NCBI GenBank assembly: GCA_041391725.1
Contig: JAWKNL010000004.1
Span: 62,001 to 126,000, forward strand
Source of the DNA: JAGQVA01 sp041391725
Lineage (GTDB): Bacteria; Bacteroidota; Bacteroidia; J057
Reading direction: 5' to 3'
Length of the DNA stretch: 64,000 nucleotides
This document shows, one piece after another, positions 47,723-56,873 of the stretch. Position numbers and translations under genes: made by a program. A model generated the notes under the pieces. That model was not told where the DNA came from. It made no database searches and saw only the letters and a program-made list of their open reading frames with translations. Within the stretch, counting starts at the first letter, position 1, and the number at the start of each line of letters is the position of its first letter.

Positions 47723-48847
47723 ATGATGAAATATATTCATAAAGAACCGGCCTGTCTCCTTTTGGAAGATGGGCTTTTTTTTGAAGGTACCGCTATAGGC
47801 AAGCGCGGTTCTACCACCGGCGAGCTCTGTTTTAATACCAGCATGACCGGTTATCAGGAAATATTTACCGACCCTTCCTACTACGGGCAAATCCTTATCG
47901 AAACCCATACGCATATCGGCAACTACGGGGTTCATTATCAGGAGTATGAAAGCTCCTCCGCCAAAATCGCCGGGCTTATTGTCAGAAACTTCTCCCAGCT
48001 TTATTCGCGCTCCAATGCAGTAGAAAGTCTCGATTCCTTCCTCAATCACAATAACATCGTTGGCATCGGTGATATTGACACCCGGCAACTGGTAACGCAT
48101 ATCCGCGACAAGGGCGCTATGAACGCGATTATCTCCTCCGAAATCACGGATCGCAAAACCCTGGAAAAAATGCTCAAAAGCTACCCGCCTATGGAAGGCC
48201 TGGAGCTTTCTTCAAAAGTCAGCACCGTTCAGCCCTATTTCCACGGTAGCCCGACCTCCCGGTTTCGTGTGGCTGTGCTCGATGTGGGAGTCAAAAAAAA
48301 TATTCTCGACTGTCTTGCAGCCCGCGGCTGTTACCTCAAGATTTTTCCGGCTACGGCTTCTTTTGAAGAATTGAAGAGCTTTAACCCGCATGGATTTTTT
48401 ATCTCCAACGGCCCCGGCGACCCTGCCGCTATGCCTTATGCTGTGGAAACCGTGAAAAAAATCCTCAAAGCAGATTACCCGCTCTTCGGCATCTGTCTCG
48501 GACATCAGATTCTTGCCCTCGCCTGCGGCGTCAATACCTACAAAATGCACAACGGCCACCGGGGTGCCAATCACCCGGTCAAAAATCTGCTCACCGGAAA
48601 ATGTGAAATTACCTCCCAAAACCACGGTTTCTGTGTGGCCCGTGAAGAACTGGAGAAAAATCCCAATGTGGTGATTACGCATATCAACCTCAATGATGAT
48701 ACCATCGAAGGAATCCGTATCCGCAACAAAAAGGCTTTCTCCGTGCAGTTTCACCCCGAAGCCTCTCCCGGCCCGCATGACAGTCATTACCTTTTTGATG
48801 AATTTATTCAACTTATGACCACCACTACAGAAACACTCGTGATGTAG
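47723..48847 (+). CDS. carA: Carbamoyl-phosphate synthase small subunit
   Basis: 374 residues. N-terminal CarA domain (GELCFNTSMTGYQEIFTDPSYYGQ), then the class I glutamine amidotransferase with Cys in FGICLGHQ (near residue 258) and His/Glu in SVQFHPEA (near 343-346). It supplies ammonia from glutamine to CarB for arginine and pyrimidine synthesis. carB is not in this window. The Cys-His-Glu triad is complete. A terminator follows 33 bp after the stop. Confidence 0.95.
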   Translation: MMKYIHKEPACLLLEDGLFFEGTAIGKRGSTTGELCFNTSMTGYQEIFTDPSYYGQILIETHTHIGNYGVHYQEYESSSAKIAGLIVRNFSQLYSRSNAVESLDSFLNHNNIVGIGDIDTRQLVTHIRDKGAMNAIISSEITDRKTLEKMLKSYPPMEGLELSSKVSTVQPYFHGSPTSRFRVAVLDVGVKKNILDCLAARGCYLKIFPATASFEELKSFNPHGFFISNGPGDPAAMPYAVETVKKILKADYPLFGICLGHQILALACGVNTYKMHNGHRGANHPVKNLLTGKCEITSQNHGFCVAREELEKNPNVVITHINLNDDTIEGIRIRNKKAFSVQFHPEASPGPHDSHYLFDEFIQLMTTTTETLVM

Positions 48848-48879
48848 CGATTGGCCATAATATTTAATGATATTTTAAC

Positions 48880-48904
48880 AAGGCCGCCCGTCGGCCTTTT
48901 TTTT
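48880..48904 (+). terminator. Intrinsic terminator after carA
   Basis: AAGGCCG, loop CCCGT, CGGCCTT followed by a run of T. Seven-base-pair GC-rich stem with a clear T-tract on the forward strand. Confidence 0.85.
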
Positions 48905-48920
48905 ATTATTAAAATGCCTA

Positions 48921-48928
48921 TATCTTTG
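48921..48928 (+). promoter_or_regulatory. Candidate thrA promoter -7 box
   Basis: TATCTTTG matches the Bacteroidota -7 consensus TAnnTTTG and lies 21 bp before the thrA ATG. The -33 region falls in the T-run of the carA terminator, so that half is weak. Position between a terminator and a gene start favours a real promoter. Confidence 0.45.
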
Positions 48929-48949
48929 GCATTCCTGAAAATTAATCCT

Positions 48950-51412
48950 ATGAAAATCCTGAAATTCGGAGGTTCCTCCGTAGCAAGCCCGGAGCGGATC
49001 GACCACGTGGCCAAAATCATCCAACGCCTGCACCAGCAGGGTGAAAACCTGGCGGTGATTGTCTCTGCTATGGGCGGAATGACTGATAAACTCATAGAAA
49101 TGAGCCGGCTCGCAGCAGCAGGCAACCTCGCCTACCTCGACCAACTGGAATTTTTTTCCAACAAACATCTCGATGTCGTCAACCGCCTGATTAAAGACAG
49201 CGACCGCCACCCCGCGATTCTTCAGGAAATCATCGATGGACAGGAAGAACTGGGCAATCTTCTCCGCGGGTTGTACCTCACCCGCGATCTCACCTTCCGC
49301 ACCATGGATTATATCTACAGTTTTGGTGAGCGCAGTTCTGCCTTTATTCTCAGCCAGGTTCTGAACAGCTACGGCACATCGGCGATATATGTGAATGCGC
49401 GAAACCTCGTGAAAACTGACGAAAGTTATGGCGCAGCAAAGGTAAATATGCCGCTTACCCGTGAGAATATTCTCCGGCATTTTCAGGAGAATCCCGATGC
49501 GATTTCTGTGATTACGGGTTTTATCGGCTCCACAAAAGAAGGAATCACCACGACCCTCGGTCGTGGCGGGTCTGACTACTCCGCAGCCATTTTTGGTTAT
49601 GCCCTCGACGCCGAAGAAATCCAGATATGGACCGATGTCGATGGCGTGCTTACCGCAGATCCCCGAAGGGTAAAGCAGGCTTTTTCCATTCGCTATATGA
49701 CTTATGAGGAGGCCATGGAAATGTCTCACTTCGGGGCAAAAGTGATCTATCCGCCTACCATTACCCCTGCACTGGAAAAAAATATTCCCATCCGGATTAA
49801 AAATACATTTAACCCCGAAGATGAAGGTACGCTGATTACCAAAACGGCGCCCAAAGACAATTATGCAGTCAAGGGAATTGCTTCCATCGGGGATGTGGCG
49901 CTGCTTACGCTCGAAGGCAGTGGCCTCTGGGGACGCGCTTCTTTTGCTGCACGATTATTTAAGGTGCTGGATGACAAAAAAGTTAATGCCATCATCATTA
50001 CCCAGGGCTCCTCTGAACACTCTATTTGTTTTGCCGTCAATCCCAGCCAGGCCGAACTGGCAAAAAACAGTATAGAGGAGGAGTTTGAACTGGAAATCAA
50101 AATGAAAATAGTTAATCCGGTCAGAGTCGAAAAAGACCTGGCTGTGATTGCTGCCATTGGCGATAATATGCGTTCCCACCCCGGGATTTCCGGCAAATTT
50201 TTTACCGCTCTGGGCAAAAACGGGGTCAACGTCATTGCCACTGCACAAGGATCTTCTGAGCGAAATATTACGGTTGTCATTAAAAAGGAAGACGAAACCA
50301 AGGCCCTCACTGCCGTTCATGACGTATTTTTCCTTTCCAGCTACTATGTCCTCAACTTGTTTGTGGTAGGCGTCGGGCTTATTGGCGGAACGTTGCTTCG
50401 GCAGATTCTTCAGCAAAAAGAATACCTCCGGAAAAATCAGTTTGTCGAACTCCGCGTGGTCGCAATGGCCAATACAAAAAAAATGGTATTCAATAAGGAT
50501 GGAATAGACCTTATTAACTGGGAGCAGGAACTACAGGATAGCAACGAGGCTTCAGATCTCGGCGAATTTGTGTCCCGTATGAAAGCCTGGAACCTTTCCA
50601 ATTGCGTCTTTGTGGACAATACTGCCAATAAGGATATCGTCGCTTATTATAATGAAATCCTGAAAGCCAGTATTTCTATTTCCACCCCCAATAAAGTCGC
50701 AGTTTCAGGTAGTTTTAAAGATTACCTCAACCTGAAAAGCCTGGCAGATGCCCAGAATGTGAAGTTTTTTTACGAAACCAATGTCGGCGCCGGATTACCT
50801 GTGCTTACGACACTTTCTGACCTGGTGCGCAGTGGTGACCGGATTCTGAAAATCGAAGGGGTGCTTTCCGGTTCTCTTTCATTTATTTTCAATTCATTTC
50901 AGCCAGGTATGGCCTTCAGTGAAATCGTCAAAGAGGCGAAGGAAAAAGGATATACCGAACCTGATCCGAGAGAAGACCTCAGTGGAAGGGATGTGGCGAG
51001 GAAACTGCTCATTCTGGCCAGAGAATCTGGTCTGCCTATGGAAGCTGATGAGATTAATGTAGAGAATATCCTCCCTCAGCCCTGTCTGGATGCACCGACT
51101 GTGCCAGCATTTTTTGAAGAACTGGAAAAAGCCAATGACCTGTTTGCCGAAAGGATCAGCCAAGCGCAGGCAGAAGGCAAAGTGCTGCGATTTGTCGCAA
51201 CGCTGGAAGGCGAAAAAGCATTTATTTCGCTTCAATCGCTCGACAGTACGAGTCCGTTTTACAATCTTTCCGGCAGTGATAATATGATTGTATTTACCTC
51301 CGCAAGGTACAAAGACCGGCCACTGGTGGTCAAAGGGCCCGGAGCTGGGGCAGAAGTAACAGCAGCCGGTGTTTTCGCCGAATTGCTGCGGATCGGGTAT
51401 TATTTGTCATAG
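48950..51412 (+). CDS. thrA: Bifunctional aspartokinase / homoserine dehydrogenase
   Basis: 820 residues from MKILKFGGSSVASPERI; the ORF start at 48851 lies in the terminator and is rejected. The aspartokinase domain (about 1-290: KFGGSS, TTLGRGGSDYSAA) is followed by two ACT-type regulatory segments (about 310-460) and homoserine dehydrogenase from about 470 (VVGVGLIGGTLLRQI, GALSGS-like EGVLSGSLSFIFN, YTEPDPREDLSGRDVARK). It catalyses the first and third steps toward threonine and methionine. thrB and thrC are not next to it. Feedback control by threonine is usual for the family. Intact. Confidence 0.95.
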   Translation: MKILKFGGSSVASPERIDHVAKIIQRLHQQGENLAVIVSAMGGMTDKLIEMSRLAAAGNLAYLDQLEFFSNKHLDVVNRLIKDSDRHPAILQEIIDGQEELGNLLRGLYLTRDLTFRTMDYIYSFGERSSAFILSQVLNSYGTSAIYVNARNLVKTDESYGAAKVNMPLTRENILRHFQENPDAISVITGFIGSTKEGITTTLGRGGSDYSAAIFGYALDAEEIQIWTDVDGVLTADPRRVKQAFSIRYMTYEEAMEMSHFGAKVIYPPTITPALEKNIPIRIKNTFNPEDEGTLITKTAPKDNYAVKGIASIGDVALLTLEGSGLWGRASFAARLFKVLDDKKVNAIIITQGSSEHSICFAVNPSQAELAKNSIEEEFELEIKMKIVNPVRVEKDLAVIAAIGDNMRSHPGISGKFFTALGKNGVNVIATAQGSSERNITVVIKKEDETKALTAVHDVFFLSSYYVLNLFVVGVGLIGGTLLRQILQQKEYLRKNQFVELRVVAMANTKKMVFNKDGIDLINWEQELQDSNEASDLGEFVSRMKAWNLSNCVFVDNTANKDIVAYYNEILKASISISTPNKVAVSGSFKDYLNLKSLADAQNVKFFYETNVGAGLPVLTTLSDLVRSGDRILKIEGVLSGSLSFIFNSFQPGMAFSEIVKEAKEKGYTEPDPREDLSGRDVARKLLILARESGLPMEADEINVENILPQPCLDAPTVPAFFEELEKANDLFAERISQAQAEGKVLRFVATLEGEKAFISLQSLDSTSPFYNLSGSDNMIVFTSARYKDRPLVVKGPGAGAEVTAAGVFAELLRIGYYLS

Positions 51413-51414
51413 GC

Positions 51415-51870
51415 TTAAAAGTCCCAGTGAAACCGGCGGATTTTATTGCCGGTTTCGTCGGTTTTCTTCAGCCTGATCCAGGAACGGGAAACCTCCCAGT
51501 TTCCCTCTGTCTCATGCAGGAGAAAGTTTGCCTTCAGGTTGTGGTTGAAAATAAAGGATAGCCGCGCTTTTGGGGTGTTTATCCTGAGTTTTTTCATTTC
51601 AAACATACAGGAATCTTCAGGGTCGGCTTCAGGGACAATCTCTATAGCCTGCCCCAGAGCAAAAACGGTTCCCCGTTGGGGGATTCGGTTGTTGGCGGCG
51701 AGCTGGCCGATACAGATAAGTCCTCCGGCAGAGGTTTTGATAAATGATTCCATTTCCGGGTATTCAATTGCAGCCCGGATAATGCGTTCATATCCGGGGC
51801 GGGGTTGGGAAAATGCAGGTGAAATAATGCTCACCCACAAGACCATAAATGTGATCCGTGTCAGCCACAT
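51415..51870 (-). CDS. Exported hypothetical protein
   Basis: 151 residues with a signal peptide (FMVLWVSIISPAFSQ). The mature part has a single Cys pair (LICIGQ and EDSCMFE) and a basic C-terminus (NKIRRFHWDF). No family recognised. Its stop lies 2 bp from the thrA stop in convergent orientation. No operon partner on the same strand except, more distantly, the thioredoxin-like gene upstream, separated by a terminator-like hairpin. Confidence 0.6.
   Translation of the reverse strand: MWLTRITFMVLWVSIISPAFSQPRPGYERIIRAAIEYPEMESFIKTSAGGLICIGQLAANNRIPQRGTVFALGQAIEIVPEADPEDSCMFEMKKLRINTPKARLSFIFNHNLKANFLLHETEGNWEVSRSWIRLKKTDETGNKIRRFHWDF
51429..51456. terminator. Hairpin at the convergent thrA/hypothetical 3' ends
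   Basis: GAAACCGGC, 10-nt loop, GCCGGTTTC, a nine-base-pair stem inside the last codons of the reverse gene and just past the thrA stop. It could stop forward transcripts, although the T-run that follows is broken. Confidence 0.45.
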
Positions 51871-51877
51871 GGTGTAA

Positions 51878-51917
51878 AAATTTGTATGTAACAGGTAGAT
51901 GTATCACATACAAATTT
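51878..51917 (-). terminator. AT-rich 12-bp inverted repeat after the thioredoxin-like gene
   Basis: AAATTTGTATGT and ACATACAAATTT with a 16-nt loop, perfect over 12 bp. On the reverse strand it is followed by TTTTTAC, as in an intrinsic terminator. It lies between the two reverse genes. Confidence 0.55.
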
Positions 51918-51934
51918 GGTTGCATGCAGGTTGG

Positions 51935-52432
51935 TTACCGGTAACTTTCGGGATTGAGTGCTTTGGGAGACCAGTTTCTGAAAAACAGTTCTACTTTCAT
52001 GCGGTCATAGCTGCCGCCCTGCTCGAGGTAGCCGGAGTCCTGGGTGTGGAGGCGCTGGCCCTTTCCATCGAGGACCACAAATACCGGAAAACCAAAACGC
52101 TGCGGATAGCCGAGGGTTGCGAGCACTTCCGGATTGGGGTTTTCCTTGCTGTAATTTACTTTGAGCGTTACATAACTGGCTTGAATCAGCGAATCGAGGT
52201 GCGGATCGTTTTGGCAAAACTGGTGAAACCGAATACACCAGGAGCACCAGTTGCCGCCGACCTGGAGCAATACATGTTTTCCATTCTGGTGGGCCAACTG
52301 CACCACAGAGTCGATTTGGGCCTGGGCATCTGCCTGAGGATTGTAGAGCGCAATTCTTTTATCGCTCTGTGCCAGAAGCATACAGGTGTTGGCAGTCAGC
52401 AATAAAATAAGAACAAGGGACTTGGTTTGCAT
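51935..52432 (-). CDS. Exported thioredoxin-family protein
   Basis: 165 residues from MQTKSLVLILLLTANTCMLLAQ, a signal peptide; the ORF start at 52480 is rejected. Thioredoxin fold with the active motif WCSWC in LLQVGGNWCSWCIRFHQFC, and the cis-Pro region GFPVFVVLDGKG. A periplasmic disulfide or thiol exchange role is likely. A related type of protein is encoded divergently at 52583. Confidence 0.8.
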   Translation of the reverse strand: MQTKSLVLILLLTANTCMLLAQSDKRIALYNPQADAQAQIDSVVQLAHQNGKHVLLQVGGNWCSWCIRFHQFCQNDPHLDSLIQASYVTLKVNYSKENPNPEVLATLGYPQRFGFPVFVVLDGKGQRLHTQDSGYLEQGGSYDRMKVELFFRNWSPKALNPESYR

Positions 52433-52582
52433 ACAGGTTGATTTACCCCGAAAGGTAGGCAAGCCACCGGTGATTTCCAATTTCCCTCATGTAATATAAG
52501 CGGTGATTACGAAGAATATTAATTTACTATAAATCGTAATATTGGATTTGTGAATGATATGTGTAAAATAATGTTTTAGCCT

Positions 52583-53362
52583 ATGGCGCAAAATCTCCGG
52601 TCAACTATTGCTCAGAAAACTAATCCCGGACTTCGTATGGCAGGAAAGGTACTGGCTACTGCATTTTTCCTGGCATCTGTCGGGGTTTTGCGGATCATGG
52701 ATGAATCACAGGCTGTATTCCGTTCGGGAGATTTTATCGAAAACCTGAAAGATGCGGCTAGTGGCGACAAACTGTGTTATATCGCTTTTTACACCGAATA
52801 CTGTTATCCCTGCGACCTTGAGATGAAAAAAATCATGAGCAGCCGCAGGCTGAAGGGGTTACTTTCGGAAAACTTTGTGGCGACCCGTATGGATATTATG
52901 GATCAGGCTGAGGGAAGCCGGCTGACAGCTTTGTATCAGGTTACGGCTATTCCGACGATGATTATCACTGATAGCGAAGGGTACGAGTTGGATCGGTGCC
53001 ATTCAAGGGAATCGGAATCCAATTGGGCGGGTTTTCTGGAAAAAACCGACGGACTTCGTATTGCCCCGGAAATCACACTGGTTTCGGATAATGAGGGAAA
53101 CAATATCTGGCAAAAAACCCATGCATTCGGGATCGTGGTGGGGGAAGATCTTACGTATGCGCGCAGCCGGCTTACCGCGGAGAAGTTATCCCAAAAATGG
53201 AAGGACAAAATCTGGATTGTTCCCGGGGAAGGGAAAAATTTCTATACAGTAGTTGGGGCGTTTTCGAAAAAAAGCGAAGCGGAGGCTTTTGGGAAAGCAG
53301 AGGGATGGGAAAAATCAAAAATCATCAGGCTCAGCGATGAACCTGTCCGGTACGGAAATTAA
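52583..53362 (+). CDS. Membrane-anchored thioredoxin-like protein with C-terminal SPOR-like domain
   Basis: 259 residues. One N-terminal hydrophobic helix (VLATAFFLASVGVLRIM) and no lipobox. A thioredoxin domain at about 45-155 has CYPC in YTEYCYPCDLEMKKIM and cis-Pro in TAIPTMIITDSEGY. From about 180 the pattern AFGIVVG, then WIVPGEGKNFYTVVGAFSKKSEAEAF, resembles a SPOR peptidoglycan-binding repeat. The combination suggests a redox protein placed at the cell wall. It overlaps the convergent gene at 53359 by 4 bp. Confidence 0.65.
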   Translation: MAQNLRSTIAQKTNPGLRMAGKVLATAFFLASVGVLRIMDESQAVFRSGDFIENLKDAASGDKLCYIAFYTEYCYPCDLEMKKIMSSRRLKGLLSENFVATRMDIMDQAEGSRLTALYQVTAIPTMIITDSEGYELDRCHSRESESNWAGFLEKTDGLRIAPEITLVSDNEGNNIWQKTHAFGIVVGEDLTYARSRLTAEKLSQKWKDKIWIVPGEGKNFYTVVGAFSKKSEAEAFGKAEGWEKSKIIRLSDEPVRYGN

Positions 53363-53724
53363 AACCGGAGGAGTTTGAGTTTCAGGTGGAGATTGTTTCC
53401 AGTAGAATTTACAATTCCCCCCGCATCGCCGGCTTTGACCCAGATTCCAACCGGAAGTTGATTTTCAATGCGAAGTTCTGCACGGCATAGCCAGGTATGG
53501 CCGGAGGGGTTTTCTTTGGCATAATCAGGCAGGATGTCAGGGATTTCGGCAACCGGGGAAGGTTTTCCCGGCTGAATACGAACAAACGTACCGACCTGTA
53601 TCGTTTGCAGTGTGTCAATTCCCTTTGCAGGGAGGGTAAGCCGTAAAGACTGGCCGGAAGCAGTGTCGATGATTGCTGAGAATACGGCAAACCAGAAGAA
53701 TAATAAGAGAAAACGGTTGACCAT
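53359..53724 (-). CDS. Exported hypothetical protein
   Basis: 121 residues from MVNRFLLLFFWFAVFSAII, a signal peptide. Mature part of about 95 residues, beta-rich in appearance (LRLTLPAKGIDTLQTIQVGTFVRI, WLCRAELRIENQLPVGIWV). No family recognised. Convergent with the thioredoxin/SPOR gene, with stops overlapping by 4 bp. Confidence 0.6.
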   Translation of the reverse strand: MVNRFLLLFFWFAVFSAIIDTASGQSLRLTLPAKGIDTLQTIQVGTFVRIQPGKPSPVAEIPDILPDYAKENPSGHTWLCRAELRIENQLPVGIWVKAGDAGGIVNSTGNNLHLKLKLLRF

Positions 53725-53798
53725 AACCCGATAGTTTCCTTGTAGTTGTGGATGACCCTTTCGGGCCATCCACTTAACTATATAATTCAGATAACTGC

Positions 53799-54656
53799 TT
53801 ATTTCTTTTTCAGTTCGGCCATCAGTTCGTCATTGATTTTGACGTAATCATTGTTTTTGGCTTCCTGGGCGAGTTTTTTAGCTTTTTGAGAGGCAGCCAT
53901 AGCCTCTTTGGTTTTACCAGCTTTGGCGAGAACACGCGCATACCATGTTTGTACCCAATAGCGGTCGCCCATTTCTGCTTCTGCTTTGGCCATCCATTCC
54001 ATCGCCTGGTTGATATTGCGGTCGGTGTTGTAATAGTAGATCGCCGCGTTGTAATAGTCGTTGGCAGATACACCTTTCATCACTTTGTTGATCGCAGCCA
54101 TAACCTTCGCATCCACGTCGGTCTCCAGTTTGATAGAAACCATGGTTTCTTCCCAAACCAGCACGAGAGAGGCGCTGTTGTCGCGTAGTTCGTCCATGAA
54201 GATGGTGAAAGTTTCGACGGAAAAGGCAATGTGCGAAGATTTGACGGAAACTCTGACGGCTTCTTTTGTCTGATCATAACCAGCTACATTGCCACCAAGG
54301 GAAAGGTCGCTGTACAACATGACCGTCCATTCAGATTCTCCGGGGATGGTGTAAAGGGCGTATGTACCGGCAGCCACTGCATTTCCTTCGACTTTTACTG
54401 CATCTGTAAAGGTAATTTTGGTAGCGCCATTGGCACCGGTGCGCCAGACCTGACCGAAAGGCACGAGGTCGCCAAATACTTTCCGTCCTTTGGCACTGGG
54501 ACGGGAATAATCGAGGGTAACCGTTCCCAATCCGAATTCCTGCTCAACCTTCACCATCGGGCTGGGGCGGGGAGAGGGAATCTGCGCATAAACCAGCGAA
54601 GCGGTAAGTCCCCATATTGCCAGAAAAGTCAATACGTTTTGAGTTAGCTTTTTCAT
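53799..54656 (-). CDS. DUF2911-family exported protein
   Basis: 285 residues from MKKLTQNVLTFLAIWGLTASLVYAQ; the long N-terminal extension in the ORF up to 54836 is not coding-like. The DUF2911 domain is clear: VTLDYSRPSAKGRKVFGDLVPFGQVWRTGANGATKI, GTYALYTIPGESEWTVM. The C-terminal 100 residues are TPR-like (YYNAAIYYYNTDRNINQAMEW, then RVLAKAGKTKEAMAASQKA). Widespread in Bacteroidota and of unknown role, periplasmic by its signal peptide. Confidence 0.85.
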   Translation of the reverse strand: MKKLTQNVLTFLAIWGLTASLVYAQIPSPRPSPMVKVEQEFGLGTVTLDYSRPSAKGRKVFGDLVPFGQVWRTGANGATKITFTDAVKVEGNAVAAGTYALYTIPGESEWTVMLYSDLSLGGNVAGYDQTKEAVRVSVKSSHIAFSVETFTIFMDELRDNSASLVLVWEETMVSIKLETDVDAKVMAAINKVMKGVSANDYYNAAIYYYNTDRNINQAMEWMAKAEAEMGDRYWVQTWYARVLAKAGKTKEAMAASQKAKKLAQEAKNNDYVKINDELMAELKKK

Positions 54657-54882
54657 TTGTAAATGATTTTTTTTCAGTTTTTTAATCAACATGCAACTTA
54701 GGAAAACCCCGGCTAAGGTGCAAAACGAACCTGAGAGAGAAGCGATTTGGTCAGCAGGCCGACATTTTGCGTTCGGTATTCTACGAAAATGGTAAAATAT
54801 CTTACAAATTTCCGGATACCCGCAGCTCCGCACCAAGATTGGTGTGAATATTGAGGGAAGAAATCAGAGATCAACCGCCAGT

Positions 54883-56814
54883 ATGAATAAGTCTTTGCTT
54901 GTCCTGGTTTTTTCGGCCTTTCTCGCTCTGCCTGCACCAGCTGCCAATATCGACAGCCTGATGGCTACGCTTGGCGCGCTTACCCAGGCTGGAGATGATG
55001 CCACCAGGCAGGAAATTCACCGCGATCTGGGGGTTGCCTACCATGACATGTACGAGCATAATGAGGCATTAAAACATTTTCAGATCAGCCTCACCCTCGC
55101 CCGAAAGCTCGGGCTGAAATCGGAAGAATTTTACCTTCTCAATCAGATCGGTACCATTTATTTCTGGCTCGACAATTATCCCAATTCGCTTGAATCTTTT
55201 CTGCATGCACGCGAGATGGGGCAGGGGGTAGCTACTCTTCCACAGCAGGCTGAAAATCTCTCCCGCACAGCCGAAGTCTATATCAGCCTGGGAAATTATA
55301 AGCAGGCGCTTGTACTGGAACTGGATGCGCTGGACATCTCCATCAGAGTCAATGACTCCCTCGGTATTGCCAATGCGCACCGGGTGATCGGTACCATTTA
55401 CTGGTACAGAGAAATGTTTGACCAGGGGCTCGATCACCTCCGCAAATCGCTCCGATATTACCGGAAAGGGATACACAATATTCAGATTTACACGGTATAT
55501 GCGGCCATGTCTTCGGTCTATACGCAGAAAAAAGACCCCCGGCAGGCCTTGAAATATGCATCGGAGTCGCTTGAAATTGCCCGCGAAATCCCCTATACCT
55601 ACGGCATTGCTTTTTCTCAGGGTATGATTGGCACTGCCCAGAAAGAGCTGGGCGAACTGGATAAGGCAGAGGCCAATGTCCTTTCTGCGATTGAGCAGTT
55701 TCATCAGCTCAATATCCGGGCTGAAGAATCTGACTTTAATGTGGTGCTTGCAGAAATTTATTTCCGGAAAAAAGCCTATGATAAAGCAATTGATATACTG
55801 AATAAAACCCTGGAAGTTGCCGGAGAAATACAGTCCCGGCAACTCAAAAGTCTTACGCTCAAAGCCCTGGCCGACAACTATGAGATGAAAGGTTCTACCC
55901 AGGTTGCGCTCGATTACTTCCGTCAGTATTCGGCTATCCGTGATACCCTGATGAATGAAAAGGATGCCCGTCAACTGGCTTTGCTTGACGCGGAATTTGA
56001 AATGAAAAAACAACAGGAGCAGATCTCCCGGCTGGAAAGACAAAACGACAAGATCCGCAACCGGCTCTTCATTTACAGCCTCATTGCCGGAGTGATATTT
56101 CTTTCACTGATCTTGTGGCTGGTGGTGCTTCGGTTTCGTTCGCAGCAAAAATCCACCCGTATGCTGGAGGAAAAAAATCAGGAAATTCAGCGCAACAACC
56201 AGCAACTCTTCCGCGCCAATCAGGATTTGATCAGCCTGACAGACCTGATCTCTTCGGATGTAATTCACCCGCTTCACGTAATTTCTTCCGAAGCAGATAC
56301 CCTTTCGCAGAAGGCTGATACAAGCGATTCTGTGCTCCTTTCTGTACAGGCGATCAAAGAGCAGACCTCGCGGATAGAGTCGCTGATTAACGGGTTGAAG
56401 CAAAAAGTGGTAGAGGAAGAGCGGGCGGCTGACATGGAAATCCTCCGGCTTGCAGATGTGATACGGGAAGCTACTGCGGCTTTGCCCGAATCGCTCAAAC
56501 ATCAGCCCATCAGAATCCGGTTTCACGAGTTGCCGCAGATACAGGCAAACCGGCGGCAGATGGTCAGGCTGTTTCAATATCTTCTTACCAATGCCACGAG
56601 GTTCCGGCGGGAAGAAGACCCCGAAATCAATATTTCCTTTACCCGGAAAGATGGTTTTTATACTATCAAATTTGCCGACAATTCGAAAGGGCTTCCGCAG
56701 ACAGAACAGGAAGAAACTTTTTGCAAAATTGTACTTGAAGCGCATGGCGGAACGTTCCATTCAAACGCAGATTTTGGCAGAGGAAATGTTTTCTATCTGA
56801 AAATACCGGAATAA
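54883..56814 (+). CDS. TPR-containing degenerate histidine kinase paralogue
   Basis: 643 residues from MNKSLLVLVFSAFLALPAPAA. Order: signal peptide, six or so TPR-like repeats (about 40-330), coiled coil, membrane helix at about 396-418 (FIYSLIAGVIFLSLILWLVV), second coiled coil, then a kinase-like region. Aligned with the next gene, the phosphoacceptor segment SHDLREPL reads SSDVIHPL here, so His is replaced by Ser. The N-box is partly kept (LFQYLLTNATRF), the G1 box DNGIGM is DNSKGL, and the G2 box (GTGIGL) is missing. It is therefore likely a non-catalytic sensor partner. The reading frame is intact and the gene has its own terminator. Confidence 0.8.
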   Translation: MNKSLLVLVFSAFLALPAPAANIDSLMATLGALTQAGDDATRQEIHRDLGVAYHDMYEHNEALKHFQISLTLARKLGLKSEEFYLLNQIGTIYFWLDNYPNSLESFLHAREMGQGVATLPQQAENLSRTAEVYISLGNYKQALVLELDALDISIRVNDSLGIANAHRVIGTIYWYREMFDQGLDHLRKSLRYYRKGIHNIQIYTVYAAMSSVYTQKKDPRQALKYASESLEIAREIPYTYGIAFSQGMIGTAQKELGELDKAEANVLSAIEQFHQLNIRAEESDFNVVLAEIYFRKKAYDKAIDILNKTLEVAGEIQSRQLKSLTLKALADNYEMKGSTQVALDYFRQYSAIRDTLMNEKDARQLALLDAEFEMKKQQEQISRLERQNDKIRNRLFIYSLIAGVIFLSLILWLVVLRFRSQQKSTRMLEEKNQEIQRNNQQLFRANQDLISLTDLISSDVIHPLHVISSEADTLSQKADTSDSVLLSVQAIKEQTSRIESLINGLKQKVVEEERAADMEILRLADVIREATAALPESLKHQPIRIRFHELPQIQANRRQMVRLFQYLLTNATRFRREEDPEINISFTRKDGFYTIKFADNSKGLPQTEQEETFCKIVLEAHGGTFHSNADFGRGNVFYLKIPE

Positions 56815-56825
56815 CCGGTATTTTT
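56800..56825 (+). terminator. Intrinsic terminator overlapping the stop codon
   Basis: AAAATACCGG, loop AATAA containing the TAA stop, CCGGTATTTT and more T. Ten-base-pair stem with a T-tail. Confidence 0.78.
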
Positions 56826-56873
56826 GAATTTATAAGACAATATTCTCCGGATAAGCCTTATATTTATTAGTGT

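Noticed and set aside
51934..51945. GTTACCGGTAAC, a perfect 12-bp palindrome
   Set aside because: Single copy at the end of a coding region; may be chance, no evidence of an operator.
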